In this document: positions 1 to 8,222 of the stretch, one piece after another
How positions within the stretch are numbered: position 1 is the first letter of the stretch
Layout of the letters: each line of letters starts with the position of its first letter
Source of the DNA: Candidatus Bathyarchaeota archaeon
GTDB taxonomy: Archaea; Thermoproteota; Bathyarchaeia; Bathyarchaeales; Bathycorpusculaceae
Length of the DNA stretch: 52,887 nucleotides
Reading direction: 5' to 3'
NCBI GenBank assembly: GCA_026014685.1
Contig: JAOZHW010000010.1
Span: 1-52,887 of the forward strand
Translations under genes and position numbers: made by a program
The notes under the pieces: model-generated
What the model was told of the DNA's origin: nothing
The model's database searches: none
Seen by the model: only the letters and a program-made list of their open reading frames with translations

Positions 1-28
1 CCTCTTTTTGCGAACTGGCTTTGAACAT
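1..28 (-). CDS. possible start of a gene running off the left edge
   Basis: Nine codons open to the window edge after an ATG on the minus strand (M-F-K-A-S-S-Q-K-E). A purine-rich AAAGGAG lies 13 bases upstream, which is longer than usual for a ribosome binding site, and a TATA-like GTATATG lies about 55 bases upstream. No product can be named from so short a piece. The palindrome just beyond the TATA box makes a regulated gene plausible. Confidence 0.35.
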
Positions 29-62
29 GTCTGATTTTTTTCTCCTTTGTGTATTTTTGTCC

Positions 63-112
63 AACAGTTCGGCTGTTAGACGCATATACAATATGTCCAC
101 AACTGGACATAT
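63..112 (-). promoter_or_regulatory. candidate promoter with palindromic operator
   Basis: A perfect 9-bp inverted repeat, ATATGTCCA-CAAC-TGGACATAT, occupies 91-112. A TATA-like stretch (about 81-88, read on the minus strand) follows directly, then a small AACAG/CTGTT hairpin. The order fits a regulator site immediately upstream of the promoter of the gene leaving the left edge. The regulator is unknown. Confidence 0.4.
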
Positions 113-347
113 CTTGAATACAGAGTAACAATACACAACCATATAAACCCTAACACATAACCCAAGCATAACAAAACACAACCAAACACAACAAAAAACA
201 CGAAAAACCATCAAAACATACATCAAAAAATGGAAAAAATAACCCCCAAAACAAACTGTACAACAAATCAACAAAAAACACACAACAAAACATCACCCCC
301 ATGAAAAAAATGGGTATCTCAATTGAATCAGAATGTAATAGCACGAA
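113..347. other. A/C-rich low-complexity intergenic stretch
   Basis: No gene is supported here. The plus strand is strongly enriched in A and C with very little G or T, made of loose ACAAAACACAACC-like repeats, so the minus strand is T/G-rich. It sits just downstream of the tRNA-Gly 3' end, so it may act as a U-rich termination zone. A minus-strand reading frame exists, but its protein is only F, V, L and C rich and looks like a composition artefact. Confidence 0.4.
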
Positions 348-424
348 TGGTGCGGTAACCGGGATTTGAACCCGGGTCCTAGACTTGGCAAGCCTATGTA
401 CTAACCAAGCTGTACTATTACCGC
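348..424 (-). tRNA. tRNA-Gly (anticodon GCC), CCA encoded
   Basis: The minus strand folds into a full cloverleaf. The acceptor stem is GCGGTAA/TTACCGC, the D arm GTAC/GTAC with a GG-containing loop, the anticodon stem TAGGC/GTCTA with loop TTGCCAA, the variable loop 4 nt, and the T arm CCGGG-TTCAAAT-CCCGG. The discriminator A is followed by a genomically encoded CCA. Anticodon GCC reads Gly codons GGC and GGU. No intron is seen. The tRNA-Ala at the other end of the window lacks an encoded CCA. Confidence 0.96.
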
Positions 425-625
425 ACTCAGTTTCGCAACCAACAATCTAAAAACTTCCTAATAAACTATAACAGTTCCCTAACCCTCTCCCCTTCGTACA
501 AACACAACCTTAAGCAAGTTCTACGCGATTGCACCAGCACTTCTTGCTTTTTGCCAAAATAATTGAAAGTAGTTTGAACTATTTGGGATTACGATTCAGC
601 ATGAAGAGACTGCTGATGTCAGGTA

Positions 626-650
626 TGCACGCGTGCACGAACGGTTTATA
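626..650 (+). promoter_or_regulatory. thioredoxin promoter with upstream palindrome
   Basis: GGTTTATAT at 643-651 is a good archaeal TATA box, placing transcription start near 672, about 25 bases before the thioredoxin ATG. Directly upstream, 626-637 is the perfect 12-bp palindrome TGCACGCGTGCA, a candidate regulator site. The stretch from 425 to 625 shows no gene. Confidence 0.45.
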
Positions 651-696
651 TCAAACATCCCCTTAACTTTAGTAAGGTTTTAGAGGAGAAAAATTG

Positions 697-1020
697 ATGA
701 GCACCGAACCTTTCCATGTAACTGATTCAAATTTTGAACAAACCCTAAAAACTAACAAGTTTGTTTTGGTTGACTTCTGGGCTAACTGGTGTGGTCCCTG
801 CCGAGCGTTAGCACCCACAATAGCTGAAATCGCCAAGGAATACAGCGGCAAAGTGTTGGTGGGCAAACTTGACGTGGACGAGAACCCTGTTACAGCAGAG
901 AAATTTCAGGTTTTTAGCATCCCGACTATGATCTTGTTTAAAGACGGAGTGGAAGTTGATCGCCTTGTCGGTTTATGCCCAAAAAACCGAATAACCGACA
1001 CTTTAGCTAAACATCAGTAA
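697..1020 (+). CDS. trxA: thioredoxin
   Basis: Small cytosolic disulfide reductase of 107 residues, the usual thioredoxin length. The active-site motif WCGPC sits near residue 31 in a typical F-W-A-x-W-C-G-P-C context. The cis-proline loop S-I-P-T and the closing G of the fold are also present. GAGGAG lies 8 bases before the ATG; an in-frame TTG one codon earlier is possible but is spaced less well. Thioredoxin keeps cytosolic cysteines reduced and passes electrons to reductases and peroxidases. It has its own promoter and converges on the next gene across a short palindromic terminator. The family assignment is secure; the physiological partner is unknown. Confidence 0.95.
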   Translation: MSTEPFHVTDSNFEQTLKTNKFVLVDFWANWCGPCRALAPTIAEIAKEYSGKVLVGKLDVDENPVTAEKFQVFSIPTMILFKDGVEVDRLVGLCPKNRITDTLAKHQ

Positions 1021-1037
1021 GCGCTTAGGCGCTTTTC
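1019..1037. terminator. short hairpin between convergent genes
   Basis: AAGCGC-TTAG-GCGCTT forms a perfect 6-bp stem with a 4-nt loop, followed on the plus strand by TTCATTTT. It overlaps the thioredoxin stop codon and the end of the opposing gene, so it could end transcription in both directions. Confidence 0.45.
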
Positions 1038-1657
1038 ATTTTCTCATACATCTTCTCAAACGTCCAGCGTACACTGGATTTGAGTTCCTTTAAGCGGTCT
1101 TCATCGACGTTTTTGATGATGATTTCTCGTATTAAGTCGCCTTCGCGGACGATGTTGTAGCTGAACATTTTGTCAGGGGTGAGTTGTCCGAGGCGGACGA
1201 GTTCTTTGTCTTTTTCCTGCATCTTTGCAAAGACTTTTTCCACCAAGAAATTGGTGAACGGAGGCGTGTTGACGTTGAAGTTTTTGCTTTCGTCAGGCAT
1301 AACATGGATGGTTTGTTTATCAAAATACATCAATGCGAGTGCTTCGTCTGTCATGGTTTTTAGGGGTATGACGGTTTCCTGTTCCGCTGGAGTTGCGGGT
1401 GGTGCTGGCGCTTGTGTGGGTTTGGGTTGCTCAGCGGCCGATTTGGGCAAGACCACTTCTTTAGGCATTGACGCAGGCGGGGCTGTGGTGACTTCTTTTA
1501 TGTCGCCTCGCTTGAAACCTTTCTCGAGCAAAATAGTGTTAACAGTGTCCAGCGTTGCCTGAACTTCTTTAACTTCCGCGTTGAGCCTTTCAAGCTGGTC
1601 TTCGAGCCTTTTTTTGAAAGCAATCATGGACTTCATTTTTTCAGGGTCTTGAGCCAA
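1025..1657 (-). CDS. conserved hypothetical protein, coiled coil plus C-terminal domain
   Basis: A 210-residue soluble protein that I do not recognise as a named family. Residues 5-50 are rich in K, E and L with heptad spacing and look like a coiled coil. Residues 60-98 form a Pro/Ala-rich flexible linker. Residues 100-210 form a compact alpha/beta region ending in a basic amphipathic helix with W near residue 199. There is no signal peptide or membrane segment. The start ATG gives a short N-terminus before the coiled coil. It lies downstream of DNA ligase on the same strand with a gap of about 50 bases and may be co-transcribed with it. A role as a scaffold or adaptor is only a guess. Confidence 0.75.
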   Translation of the reverse strand: MAQDPEKMKSMIAFKKRLEDQLERLNAEVKEVQATLDTVNTILLEKGFKRGDIKEVTTAPPASMPKEVVLPKSAAEQPKPTQAPAPPATPAEQETVIPLKTMTDEALALMYFDKQTIHVMPDESKNFNVNTPPFTNFLVEKVFAKMQEKDKELVRLGQLTPDKMFSYNIVREGDLIREIIIKNVDEDRLKELKSSVRWTFEKMYEKMKSA

Positions 1658-1711
1658 ACAATTGCACCCGCACTACAATGCGTACTTGGGCTTTATCTGT
1701 TTTAGCTTTTG

Positions 1712-3481
1712 TTATGCGGGCAATTCACCGATTTTTTTGAGTTGCGCATTGTACATTTCCACGATTTCCTTTGACGTGGTAGCGTCCGTTGGGCTTTTGT
1801 CAGTGCGGTATTTGCCCGTGAATCGCGGAAAACGAATAGCCATGCCGCTGCCTTTTCGTACGGAATCCATAGCCGCCATGTGAATAGGGCTCAAGGTGAC
1901 TTCTGCACCCAAAATCTCCAACACCACCGCAGGCTCAAACCACACATCTGCCTCCAATGTAGATTGGACGCGACTGTTTTTGCGTGGAACAACATGTTTC
2001 TGGAGCATTTCGTGGAGGGTTGCAAGGTCTTTATCGGTGAAACCTGTGCCACATTTGGTAACCGTCTCAAACGTGTCAGATTCAGGGTTATAAGTTGCCA
2101 AAAGTAGCGCACCATATGCGCCGACGCGTTTTCCCCGCCCATGAAAAGCACCCACCACAACCAAATCAACGGTGTCGGTCATTTCGCTCTTGTAGTCGCG
2201 CTTGTACTTTATCCACAACCAGCCTCTGTTGCCTGCTTGGTAGACGGATTCTTTGCCAACGGATTTACACATCACGCCCTCACAGCCGTCTTCTATGGCT
2301 TCCTCAAAGAAATCCTCCAATTCCTTGGGGTTCTTGACGAGTTTTTGGGTGGCGGGTTTTAGGCGGTCGTTTGGTTTTATGATTTTTTCAAGAGTTTTCC
2401 GCCTTTGCGGAAAGGGTTCCTGTGTTAGGTCTTTGCCGTCGACGTAGAGTGCATCGAAAGAAAACAGAGAAATTGGATATTGAGCTATGGCTTCTGCGAC
2501 GCCGTATTTGCGTCTGCGATGCATGAGTTCTTGGAAGGGACGCATGTCGCCTGACTCTAAATCCATAGCGACGCATTCAGCTTCAAGTATAGCTTCTTTT
2601 GCGTCAACCTGAGTGCGAATTAACTCAACAGCATCGGGGTACTGGTCTGAAATGTTCTCCAGCCTCCGAGAAAAAAGGACCACTTTGTCCCCACTTTTGT
2701 GCGCTTGAACGCGCTCACCGTCGTATTTGTATTCGGCTACACATTTGCCGCCGAATTTTTCCAGTATCTCCTCAGGGGCACCTAAGCGTTCAGCTAGCAT
2801 GGGACGTATGGGTTCCCCGAACATTACTTGGAATTTTTCGATGCCTTCTAAACCTTTTTCAGCCACTACGCTGGCGACCCGTCCTAAATCCGAGGAAATG
2901 TTGTAGGCACGTTCGATTTTTTCTCGAGCTTCTTTACCGCCACCATAAGCGATGGCTAAGGCGTCAAGTACAGTCATGTCAGCGATGCCGAGGCGCAGGT
3001 TGCCTGTCACGGTTCGGATGAGCCATTTGGCTTCTTTGGGCGATGCATCTGTGAGCAAACCTGAGAGGAGCGCCATCTTCGTGTCTACCGCGCCCGAACC
3101 AGTCGTCTTAGCGAGTTTGTCCAGTGTTTCGTAGACGCGCTGCACAGTGAGTGTTTTGGTGAAGAAAGTTGATTGCTTGCGTTTTGAGAGCTGTTTTTCT
3201 GCGGTTTCGCCGATGTCTCCGCTTTTCTGCAGTTCCGCTTGGATTGCGCTTTCGCTGCCGCCTGAGGCGCGGATGAGGGCTTTTATGGCAAGTTTTTCAG
3301 CCACGCCCATCTCGATGCCGACGAAGTCCGGGTAGAGTTTTCCCTGTGTTAGGTAAACTACTCGGGAGATGATGTCTTTGGGTGTTTTTTTGAGCAACTC
3401 CACTAGGTGGTCGGTCATTTCTAGGCGTTTGGTGGTGGCTTCGATTTTCTCGTAGGATTCCGCGATTACTTTGTAGTCCAT
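1712..3481 (-). CDS. lig: ATP-dependent DNA ligase
   Basis: A 589-residue replicative DNA ligase that seals nicks through an enzyme-AMP intermediate. The nucleotidyltransferase motif I is K252-Y-D-G, with K252 as the adenylated lysine. Residues 1-220 form the archaeal/eukaryotic DNA-binding domain. The adenylation domain follows, with E-A-E-C-V and S-F-D-A-L-Y motifs and the E-G-V-M-C-K motif near residue 400. The C-terminal OB fold contains W-I-K-Y-K-R-D-Y near 425 and ends with the F-P-R-F motif. The length matches archaeal LigI (about 560-600). The ATG start agrees with the conserved N-terminus. It is the first gene of a probable two-gene minus-strand unit. Confidence 0.96.
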   Translation of the reverse strand: MDYKVIAESYEKIEATTKRLEMTDHLVELLKKTPKDIISRVVYLTQGKLYPDFVGIEMGVAEKLAIKALIRASGGSESAIQAELQKSGDIGETAEKQLSKRKQSTFFTKTLTVQRVYETLDKLAKTTGSGAVDTKMALLSGLLTDASPKEAKWLIRTVTGNLRLGIADMTVLDALAIAYGGGKEAREKIERAYNISSDLGRVASVVAEKGLEGIEKFQVMFGEPIRPMLAERLGAPEEILEKFGGKCVAEYKYDGERVQAHKSGDKVVLFSRRLENISDQYPDAVELIRTQVDAKEAILEAECVAMDLESGDMRPFQELMHRRRKYGVAEAIAQYPISLFSFDALYVDGKDLTQEPFPQRRKTLEKIIKPNDRLKPATQKLVKNPKELEDFFEEAIEDGCEGVMCKSVGKESVYQAGNRGWLWIKYKRDYKSEMTDTVDLVVVGAFHGRGKRVGAYGALLLATYNPESDTFETVTKCGTGFTDKDLATLHEMLQKHVVPRKNSRVQSTLEADVWFEPAVVLEILGAEVTLSPIHMAAMDSVRKGSGMAIRFPRFTGKYRTDKSPTDATTSKEIVEMYNAQLKKIGELPA

Positions 3482-3592
3482 GCAGTTTTCGCTCTCTGAT
3501 ACTGGATTGTGGGTATTATAATTTAAACCCCTTCATGCTTTGTCGGAGAATAATGATAACGCATGGTTACATCTAAGAATAGTATGCTGTTA

Positions 3593-3621
3593 CAAAAATT
3601 AAAAAAAGGAAAAAGGGGGAA
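3593..3621 (-). terminator. U-rich terminator of the beta-propeller gene
   Basis: Read on the minus strand just after the stop of the large secreted protein, this is a C-run followed by TTTTTCC and TTTTTTTAATTTTTG. Runs of U without a strong hairpin are the usual archaeal termination signal. Confidence 0.5.
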
Positions 3622-3636
3622 GAGTTTAGGTTTTGT

Positions 3637-6264
3637 TTATGGCCGTTTGCGTAGAACTACGATAATGACTACGCTCATGATGGCTACGAACACGAAGAGA
3701 CCTGCGATTGCTGGAATGAAGTAGAGGTCAGCTGCGGAGGGTTCCTGTGTGGGTTGTGGGGTTGGTGTTGCTGGAGCAGAGACTGCGTAGAATGATGTTC
3801 TGGCTGATGATCCGTAGTAGCCGTTGGTTCCTTCAAAGATTGCTATTACAGTGTATGCGCCGTCAATGTCGGGTGCCCACGCATAGGTGAACATGCCGCT
3901 TGCGTCGGTTGTTGTGGTGCCGATTGTGCGGTAGTTGCCGTTTGAGTCAACTACGTTTATGGTTACAGGTACGCCTGTGACGTCCATGGGCATTGGTTTC
4001 TGCATGTAGACGTATTCCATCCATGAGCTCATGCTTGCGTCAGAAACACAGGGAACACCATTGGGGAACCGTGCTGCTTGCTCGTTCTGTGTTGTGCCTG
4101 CTGCGATGTCGGTAACGGTTCCTCTGATGACTATGGGTGTGCCGACGGTTGTTGCGACATCTGGAGCGGTCACGGTCATTTTGCTCGGTCCTTTGCCGAT
4201 GGAGTAGACCTGCATGTCGTAGGCGTTGAGGTAAGCTATTTGTCCGTCTGCTGTTGGGAAGCCAAAGTCAGCGAATCCGCCAACTGAAGCCCAACTGTCC
4301 ATCTTCCAGATTTCTTGGCCTGTCGTTGCGTTTAAGCATCGGATCTTGTAGTCTCTGTATAGTGGAACGTTTGGTGAGTGTTCGTTGCTGTAGACGTAGA
4401 CTTTGTCGTCGCAGATTGAGCCGACAAAGGTTGGGTAGAGTCCCCAGGAGGTTTCTGTGCCGCTGTTTGTGCTGTTGCCTTCGCCGCCGCCACCGTAAGA
4501 CCAGACTACTTTGCCGTTAGATGTGTCGTATGCGAAGATTTCGCCACCGTAGCCGCCGACGTAGAGTTTGCCGTATGCTACGTAGCCGATTTGTGCGACA
4601 CCGCCGCTGCCGATGGTTGGGTAGTAGTTGAATGCGCGTGTTTCACCGACTGGGCCCCATTTGAGGTTGCCGTTGTCGAGGCTGTAGCCGTACCATTGCA
4701 TGGTTTCTTTGGTGCTTACGAAGAACATGCGGTTTGTTGGGTCTACTGTGCCGAGTTGTAGGGTAATGTTGCCTGGTGGTGTTTGTATGTCTTTAGACCA
4801 CATCAATGAACCGCGTGAGCCTTCTTTGAGGTTGATTGCCCAAATGGTTGCGAAAGCTGTGCTACTGCCTGCTGCGACGCCACCCCATGTGGGTTGGCCA
4901 AAGGTTGATCTCATGTTGCTGTAGCCTAAGAGCAAGTCGTTATCGATTACCCAGCCTACACCAGCGTTGGTTGTTGGCAGTGTTGGAAGGGTTACGTTCC
5001 AAGAGTATGATTGGCGTAGTGTTGTGTTGAAGACTTGGTTTACTGGTCGGTAACCACCTGATGATAAGAGGTTAACTGGACCGTTGCTTACGACCTGTGT
5101 GAAGTTCCACAATGCTAGCCACTTGTTTGGAATGTTGATTTGATAGATTATTGGTTCACCGTATGGTCCGTAGCTCATGGTTCCTGAGGGGACGTCGGTT
5201 ATGTTGCATACCCAGTTTCCTGTCCATGGATCAAACATCATCCATGTAGTGCCTTGAGTAGAGATCAAGTACGAGATTGCACCGTGCTGGTTTGGTGTTT
5301 CAACGTTTATGACTGCTCCAAACGAGGGGTTAACGCTGTAGTTTTGGAACCATATTTGTTGGCCAGTGCGTAAGTCGACACATATGTATCCGCCGCCTGC
5401 ACCGTTGTTGCTGTGGGGTAATCCGTAGTAGAGTCTACCGCTAATGATGATTGGGTTGTTGAACTTAGTTTCGTAAGACAAGCCTGTGTAGAATGCTGCG
5501 CCTTCAACGCCTGTTGGAGATGATGGCGAGTTCGGTAGTTGGTCAAGGTTGTTTCCGCCCATGATACCGCCGAAGGTTATGGGTTTAGTCCACATAACGT
5601 GTGGTGTATCTGGTGCTGTGCCGTCTGGTTGGAAGCGTACTGAACCGAAGCTGTATGCTGCGCCCATTGGTCTGATGTAGTTTGAGGAAATTGAGTACCA
5701 AAGTGCGTTCTGTCCTTCGATTGGTCTTGTCCAGTATTCAGTCGGCAGGGGTGTTACTTCTCCGCCGGGTGCTGGTTCTTCTTGGACGGTTAAGGTTGTG
5801 ACTGCTGAGCTAGGTAAGTATGTGTCGTTAACGAATAGTGAAGCAGGGTTGTATGCGTAGTCTGTGTATTTTTGTCCGGGGAAGGTAAAGTTGAATGTGT
5901 ATGTGCCAATCTGGTTCGGTGTAAATGCGGTGTATGCAGATGAGGTTGTGTCCCAGACTGTTTCCCATGTTACAGTTTCGGTTTTTCCGTCAGGAGCAGT
6001 TATTACCACTTTGAAGTTGTGGAATCTGATGTTGTTGGTAATCAGTGCCCCGTCAGGGATTTTGTCAAGCCAAACTACCACTGCGACTTGTTGGCCGACG
6101 CCTGCTGGGTTGGGTGAGACGTTGATAAATGCAAATGTTGGGATTTGCCATGCTGGGGTATGTGCTGATGCTGTTTGCATTAGTGCCAGTGAGGCACCTG
6201 TTGATATTACTAGTATTGTTGCGATTAAAAGTGCTAGAGTTTTCACTTTGTTTTTATTTGACAT
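3637..6264 (-). CDS. secreted, membrane-anchored PQQ-like beta-propeller protein
   Basis: About 875 residues. I start at the ATG preceded by AAGGAGAAAAG, not at an upstream in-frame codon. A signal peptide occupies residues 1-35 (basic start, then a hydrophobic core ending at A-S-A). An Ig-like domain covers roughly 40-160. The centre (about 190-690) has repeated blades with A-x-D/N-x-x-x-G-x-x-x-W motifs such as A-Y-D-T-S-N-G-K-V-V-W, typical of PQQ-like propellers. An Ig-like domain follows at about 700-825. A Thr/Pro/Gln linker then leads to a C-terminal membrane helix and a K-R-P tail. The protein should face outward, anchored by its C-terminus. Such propellers usually bind ligands or polymers; cofactor binding cannot be judged here. 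Base composition is G/T-rich on the coding strand. Confidence 0.85.
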   Translation of the reverse strand: MSNKNKVKTLALLIATILVISTGASLALMQTASAHTPAWQIPTFAFINVSPNPAGVGQQVAVVVWLDKIPDGALITNNIRFHNFKVVITAPDGKTETVTWETVWDTTSSAYTAFTPNQIGTYTFNFTFPGQKYTDYAYNPASLFVNDTYLPSSAVTTLTVQEEPAPGGEVTPLPTEYWTRPIEGQNALWYSISSNYIRPMGAAYSFGSVRFQPDGTAPDTPHVMWTKPITFGGIMGGNNLDQLPNSPSSPTGVEGAAFYTGLSYETKFNNPIIISGRLYYGLPHSNNGAGGGYICVDLRTGQQIWFQNYSVNPSFGAVINVETPNQHGAISYLISTQGTTWMMFDPWTGNWVCNITDVPSGTMSYGPYGEPIIYQINIPNKWLALWNFTQVVSNGPVNLLSSGGYRPVNQVFNTTLRQSYSWNVTLPTLPTTNAGVGWVIDNDLLLGYSNMRSTFGQPTWGGVAAGSSTAFATIWAINLKEGSRGSLMWSKDIQTPPGNITLQLGTVDPTNRMFFVSTKETMQWYGYSLDNGNLKWGPVGETRAFNYYPTIGSGGVAQIGYVAYGKLYVGGYGGEIFAYDTSNGKVVWSYGGGGEGNSTNSGTETSWGLYPTFVGSICDDKVYVYSNEHSPNVPLYRDYKIRCLNATTGQEIWKMDSWASVGGFADFGFPTADGQIAYLNAYDMQVYSIGKGPSKMTVTAPDVATTVGTPIVIRGTVTDIAAGTTQNEQAARFPNGVPCVSDASMSSWMEYVYMQKPMPMDVTGVPVTINVVDSNGNYRTIGTTTTDASGMFTYAWAPDIDGAYTVIAIFEGTNGYYGSSARTSFYAVSAPATPTPQPTQEPSAADLYFIPAIAGLFVFVAIMSVVIIVVLRKRP

Positions 6265-6500
6265 TTTTCTTTTCTCCTTGTGGCAGTAAACTAAGCGTTT
6301 GATGCATATTAACGTTTCAGGGGTCGCCAAAATCAAAGAATTCAGGCACTTTTTTGGACAATTATACCAAGCAAACCTGCACTTCTTTGTATTTATTTAA
6401 TAATGAAAGTATACGTTTCGCCGAAAAGCACCGCGGTTGTTACAAAAAATTTCTCAAAAGAATCCTTAAAGAGCATTTAAAGCAAGAACGCTCTAGAAGA

Positions 6501-6531
6501 TTATATAGCCAAGTAAAAGCTACTAACCCCT
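6501..6531 (+). promoter_or_regulatory. TATA box of a leaderless gene
   Basis: GATTATATAGCC is centred about 26 bases before the flavodoxin ATG and there is no ribosome binding site between them. Transcription should therefore begin at or within a few bases of the start codon. Confidence 0.55.
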
Positions 6532-6948
6532 ATGAACGCTTGTGTAGTTTACTTTTCCAGAACTGGAAACACAAAAAAATTCGCCCAAGCCATAGCAGAC
6601 GCCACAAAAGCCCCCCTATACGACCTAAATTCGGCAGCAACCTCAACACTGGAAAACTGCGACCTGCTAATCTTCGGAACCCCCGTTGAAGGCGCCAGCC
6701 CCACAAAAGAAGCCCTCACCTACATAGAAAACATGCCCACTGTTTCAGGCAAAAAAGCAATCTTGTTCTGCACCTATCGCCTCTTTGGAAACCAGCGAGC
6801 CATGAAAACCGTAGAGAAGGCACTATCTGCTAGGGGCTACGAGACGATTTTGAAGGTTTCAAAGAAGGGGATGAAGCCTGAGCAGCAGCAAGTTGACTTC
6901 TCAAAAGAGCTAGCTCAAGTGAAGAAAGCTCTGGAAACTGTAACATAA
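6532..6948 (+). CDS. flavodoxin-fold protein
   Basis: A 138-residue FMN-binding electron carrier of flavodoxin size. The N-terminal phosphate-binding loop reads S-R-T-G-N-T-K-K directly after the first beta strand. The second conserved loop, F-G-T-P-V-E-G, is near residue 49 and contacts the flavin ring in this fold. The C-terminal region is short and basic. Its likely role is low-potential electron transfer in the cytosol. Neighbours are a tiny cysteine protein and a nitroreductase, so this stretch looks like a redox group, although the genes are on different strands. The start appears leaderless. The partner enzymes are not known. Confidence 0.85.
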   Translation: MNACVVYFSRTGNTKKFAQAIADATKAPLYDLNSAATSTLENCDLLIFGTPVEGASPTKEALTYIENMPTVSGKKAILFCTYRLFGNQRAMKTVEKALSARGYETILKVSKKGMKPEQQQVDFSKELAQVKKALETVT

Positions 6949-7002
6949 AATAAAGAAAGGACAAATGGACGTTCGGTATCAAAACGTAGTGATGATGCTA
7001 TT

Positions 7003-7128
7003 TTAGGCTCCGTCTATTAGGTGTGCTGTTCCGTCTGGACAGTATACTTTGTCAAATACTTCAGCAATATGATAGCGTTTGCTACATGCTTTCATTTCGG
7101 AGCATCCATCGCAATCTCGCGACAACAT
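7003..7128 (-). CDS. small four-cysteine protein (41 aa)
   Basis: A 41-codon gene: it begins M-L-S-R-D-C-D-G-C-S-E and has cysteines at 6, 9, 14 and 30, a spacing able to bind one metal ion or an iron-sulfur centre. The rest is mildly charged and ends L-I-D-G-A. A strong AGGAGG lies 12 bases upstream of the only possible ATG. An in-frame stop two codons before that ATG fixes the start. It lies between a flavodoxin gene and a nitroreductase gene, both flavin-linked, so a redox or metal-binding role is reasonable but unproven. I do not recognise a named family. Codon content looks like that of the neighbours. Confidence 0.6.
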   Translation of the reverse strand: MLSRDCDGCSEMKACSKRYHIAEVFDKVYCPDGTAHLIDGA

Positions 7129-7318
7129 TTCTATTCTTTTCCTCCTGATTACTATTAAAGAGGCACTTTAGGTGTGTTATGATCAGCGTTCTACTGATTC
7201 ACACATCTAACTGTTACCTCAGATAAAGCCACATAGAAATATGGATGTGACTTTTAAATTTTATGATGTCTCAATACTAACGCCTCAACCTTGAAATCGA
7301 GCAGAAAAACCGCTTCAG

Positions 7319-7840
7319 CTAAAAGCTTTCGTTGTAGACCACTTCACTTGCGGGTCGTCTGGACCTTGCAGGCGGAGACTCATCGGGGTACCCGACGGGA
7401 ATCATGGCGACTGGCCGCATCTCTTCGGGGGCTTTCACGATTTTTCTAACCGCCTCTTCCCTGAATGCGCCAACCCAGCAGGCACCCAAACCCAAAGAGC
7501 AAGCAGTTAAAAGAATGTTCTGAGTTGCTGCCGCGGTGTCTTGAATGCAATAAAGCATCCTGCCGCGTTCCCCGTAGCTTTGTTGGGCACGTTTTTCATC
7601 CGCGCAAACAACAAACACAACCGGTGCCTCTGCAACCATCCTTTGCCCCAGAGCGGCTTTTGAGAGAGCCAGCTTTGTCGCTTGGTCTTTGACGAGCACA
7701 AACGCCCATGACTGTGCGTTGCCTGCGGAGGGCGCGAGGAGTGCCGCTTCGACGAGTTTGTCGATTGCTTCTTGGGAGACATCTTGTTTTTTGAAGGCTC
7801 TTATGCTTCGGCGGTCTTTAATTGCTTCTACGAGTTCCAT
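7319..7840 (-). CDS. nitroreductase-family FMN oxidoreductase
   Basis: A 173-residue NAD(P)H-dependent flavin enzyme. The N-terminal R-R-S-I-R-x-F motif starts at residue 11 and binds FMN phosphate. A-P-S-A-G-N-A-Q-S-W near 37-46 and the G-L-G-A-C-W-V-G-A segment near 118 are family hallmarks, and the C-terminal G-Y-P motif is present. The family acts as homodimers that reduce nitro groups, quinones or dehalogenation substrates, so the true substrate cannot be told. GGGGACC lies just before the ATG. The length matches small single-domain members. Confidence 0.9.
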   Translation of the reverse strand: MELVEAIKDRRSIRAFKKQDVSQEAIDKLVEAALLAPSAGNAQSWAFVLVKDQATKLALSKAALGQRMVAEAPVVFVVCADEKRAQQSYGERGRMLYCIQDTAAATQNILLTACSLGLGACWVGAFREEAVRKIVKAPEEMRPVAMIPVGYPDESPPARSRRPASEVVYNESF

Positions 7841-7938
7841 AATGGTCCCCTACACTGAAGTTTGGTTGTAGAAAATAAAACCGTTTCTTTCTGCGGCACT
7901 TTAAGCGTAAGAGTCTTAAGTTTTACTGGAGATTTTAC

Positions 7939-8008
7939 TTTTGGAATGATGTGCACTAGAGTCTGAGCTTACGCTGTGAATAAGACTCGACGGGCAAACT
8001 GACCAAAA
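7939..8008 (+). ncRNA. candidate box C/D guide sRNA
   Basis: The order of elements matches an archaeal C/D sRNA of about 70 nt. A terminal stem TTTTGG (7939-7944) pairs with CCAAAA (8003-8008). Box C is ATGATGT at 7946-7952, one base off RUGAUGA. Box D' is CTGA at 7963-7966, a weak C' is TGTGAAT at 7975-7981, and box D is CTGA at 7999-8002 directly against the closing stem. This is the kink-turn layout. The guide next to D is about 13-17 nt and the one next to D' about 10 nt. It fills the gap before the zinc-finger gene. The rRNA or tRNA targets were not identified. The weak C' box and long second guide lower certainty. Confidence 0.45.
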
Positions 8009-8009
8009 A

Positions 8010-8222
8010 TTAACCAACATGAATGGCCGTTACGTCTTCGCCGTGGAATTCTCCATGCACAGTCCGCAGATGCTTCAAATGCACCGTGTGAAGATGTTGC
8101 TCAGCAGCCTCTTTTAAGTCGAATTTTCTGCCGCATTCGGGACACATGAACTCTTTATCGCTGATAGGGGTTATTTTTGTGCTGTGTCCTTCGGTATGTT
8201 TGGGTTCATCTAAATTGGACAT
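8010..8222 (-). CDS. single C2H2 zinc-finger protein
   Basis: A 70-residue protein with one classical finger: M-C-P-E-C-G-R-K-F-D-L followed by H-L-H-T-V-H, i.e. C-x2-C and two or three candidate histidines about 12 residues later. Residues 1-25 are polar and probably disordered, and the tail is His-rich (H-G-E-F-H-G-E-D). The ATG with GAGG 7 bases upstream is chosen over an upstream in-frame TTG that overlaps the ribosome site. Such small C2H2 proteins in archaea are probable nucleic-acid or protein binders; the target is unknown. It is divergent from the eL22-like gene. Confidence 0.75.
   Translation of the reverse strand: MSNLDEPKHTEGHSTKITPISDKEFMCPECGRKFDLKEAAEQHLHTVHLKHLRTVHGEFHGEDVTAIHVG

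Noticed and set aside
150-344. A 64-codon minus-strand frame rich in F, V, L and C.
   Set aside because: It arises from the A/C-biased plus strand. No ribosome site, and the protein has no sensible pattern.
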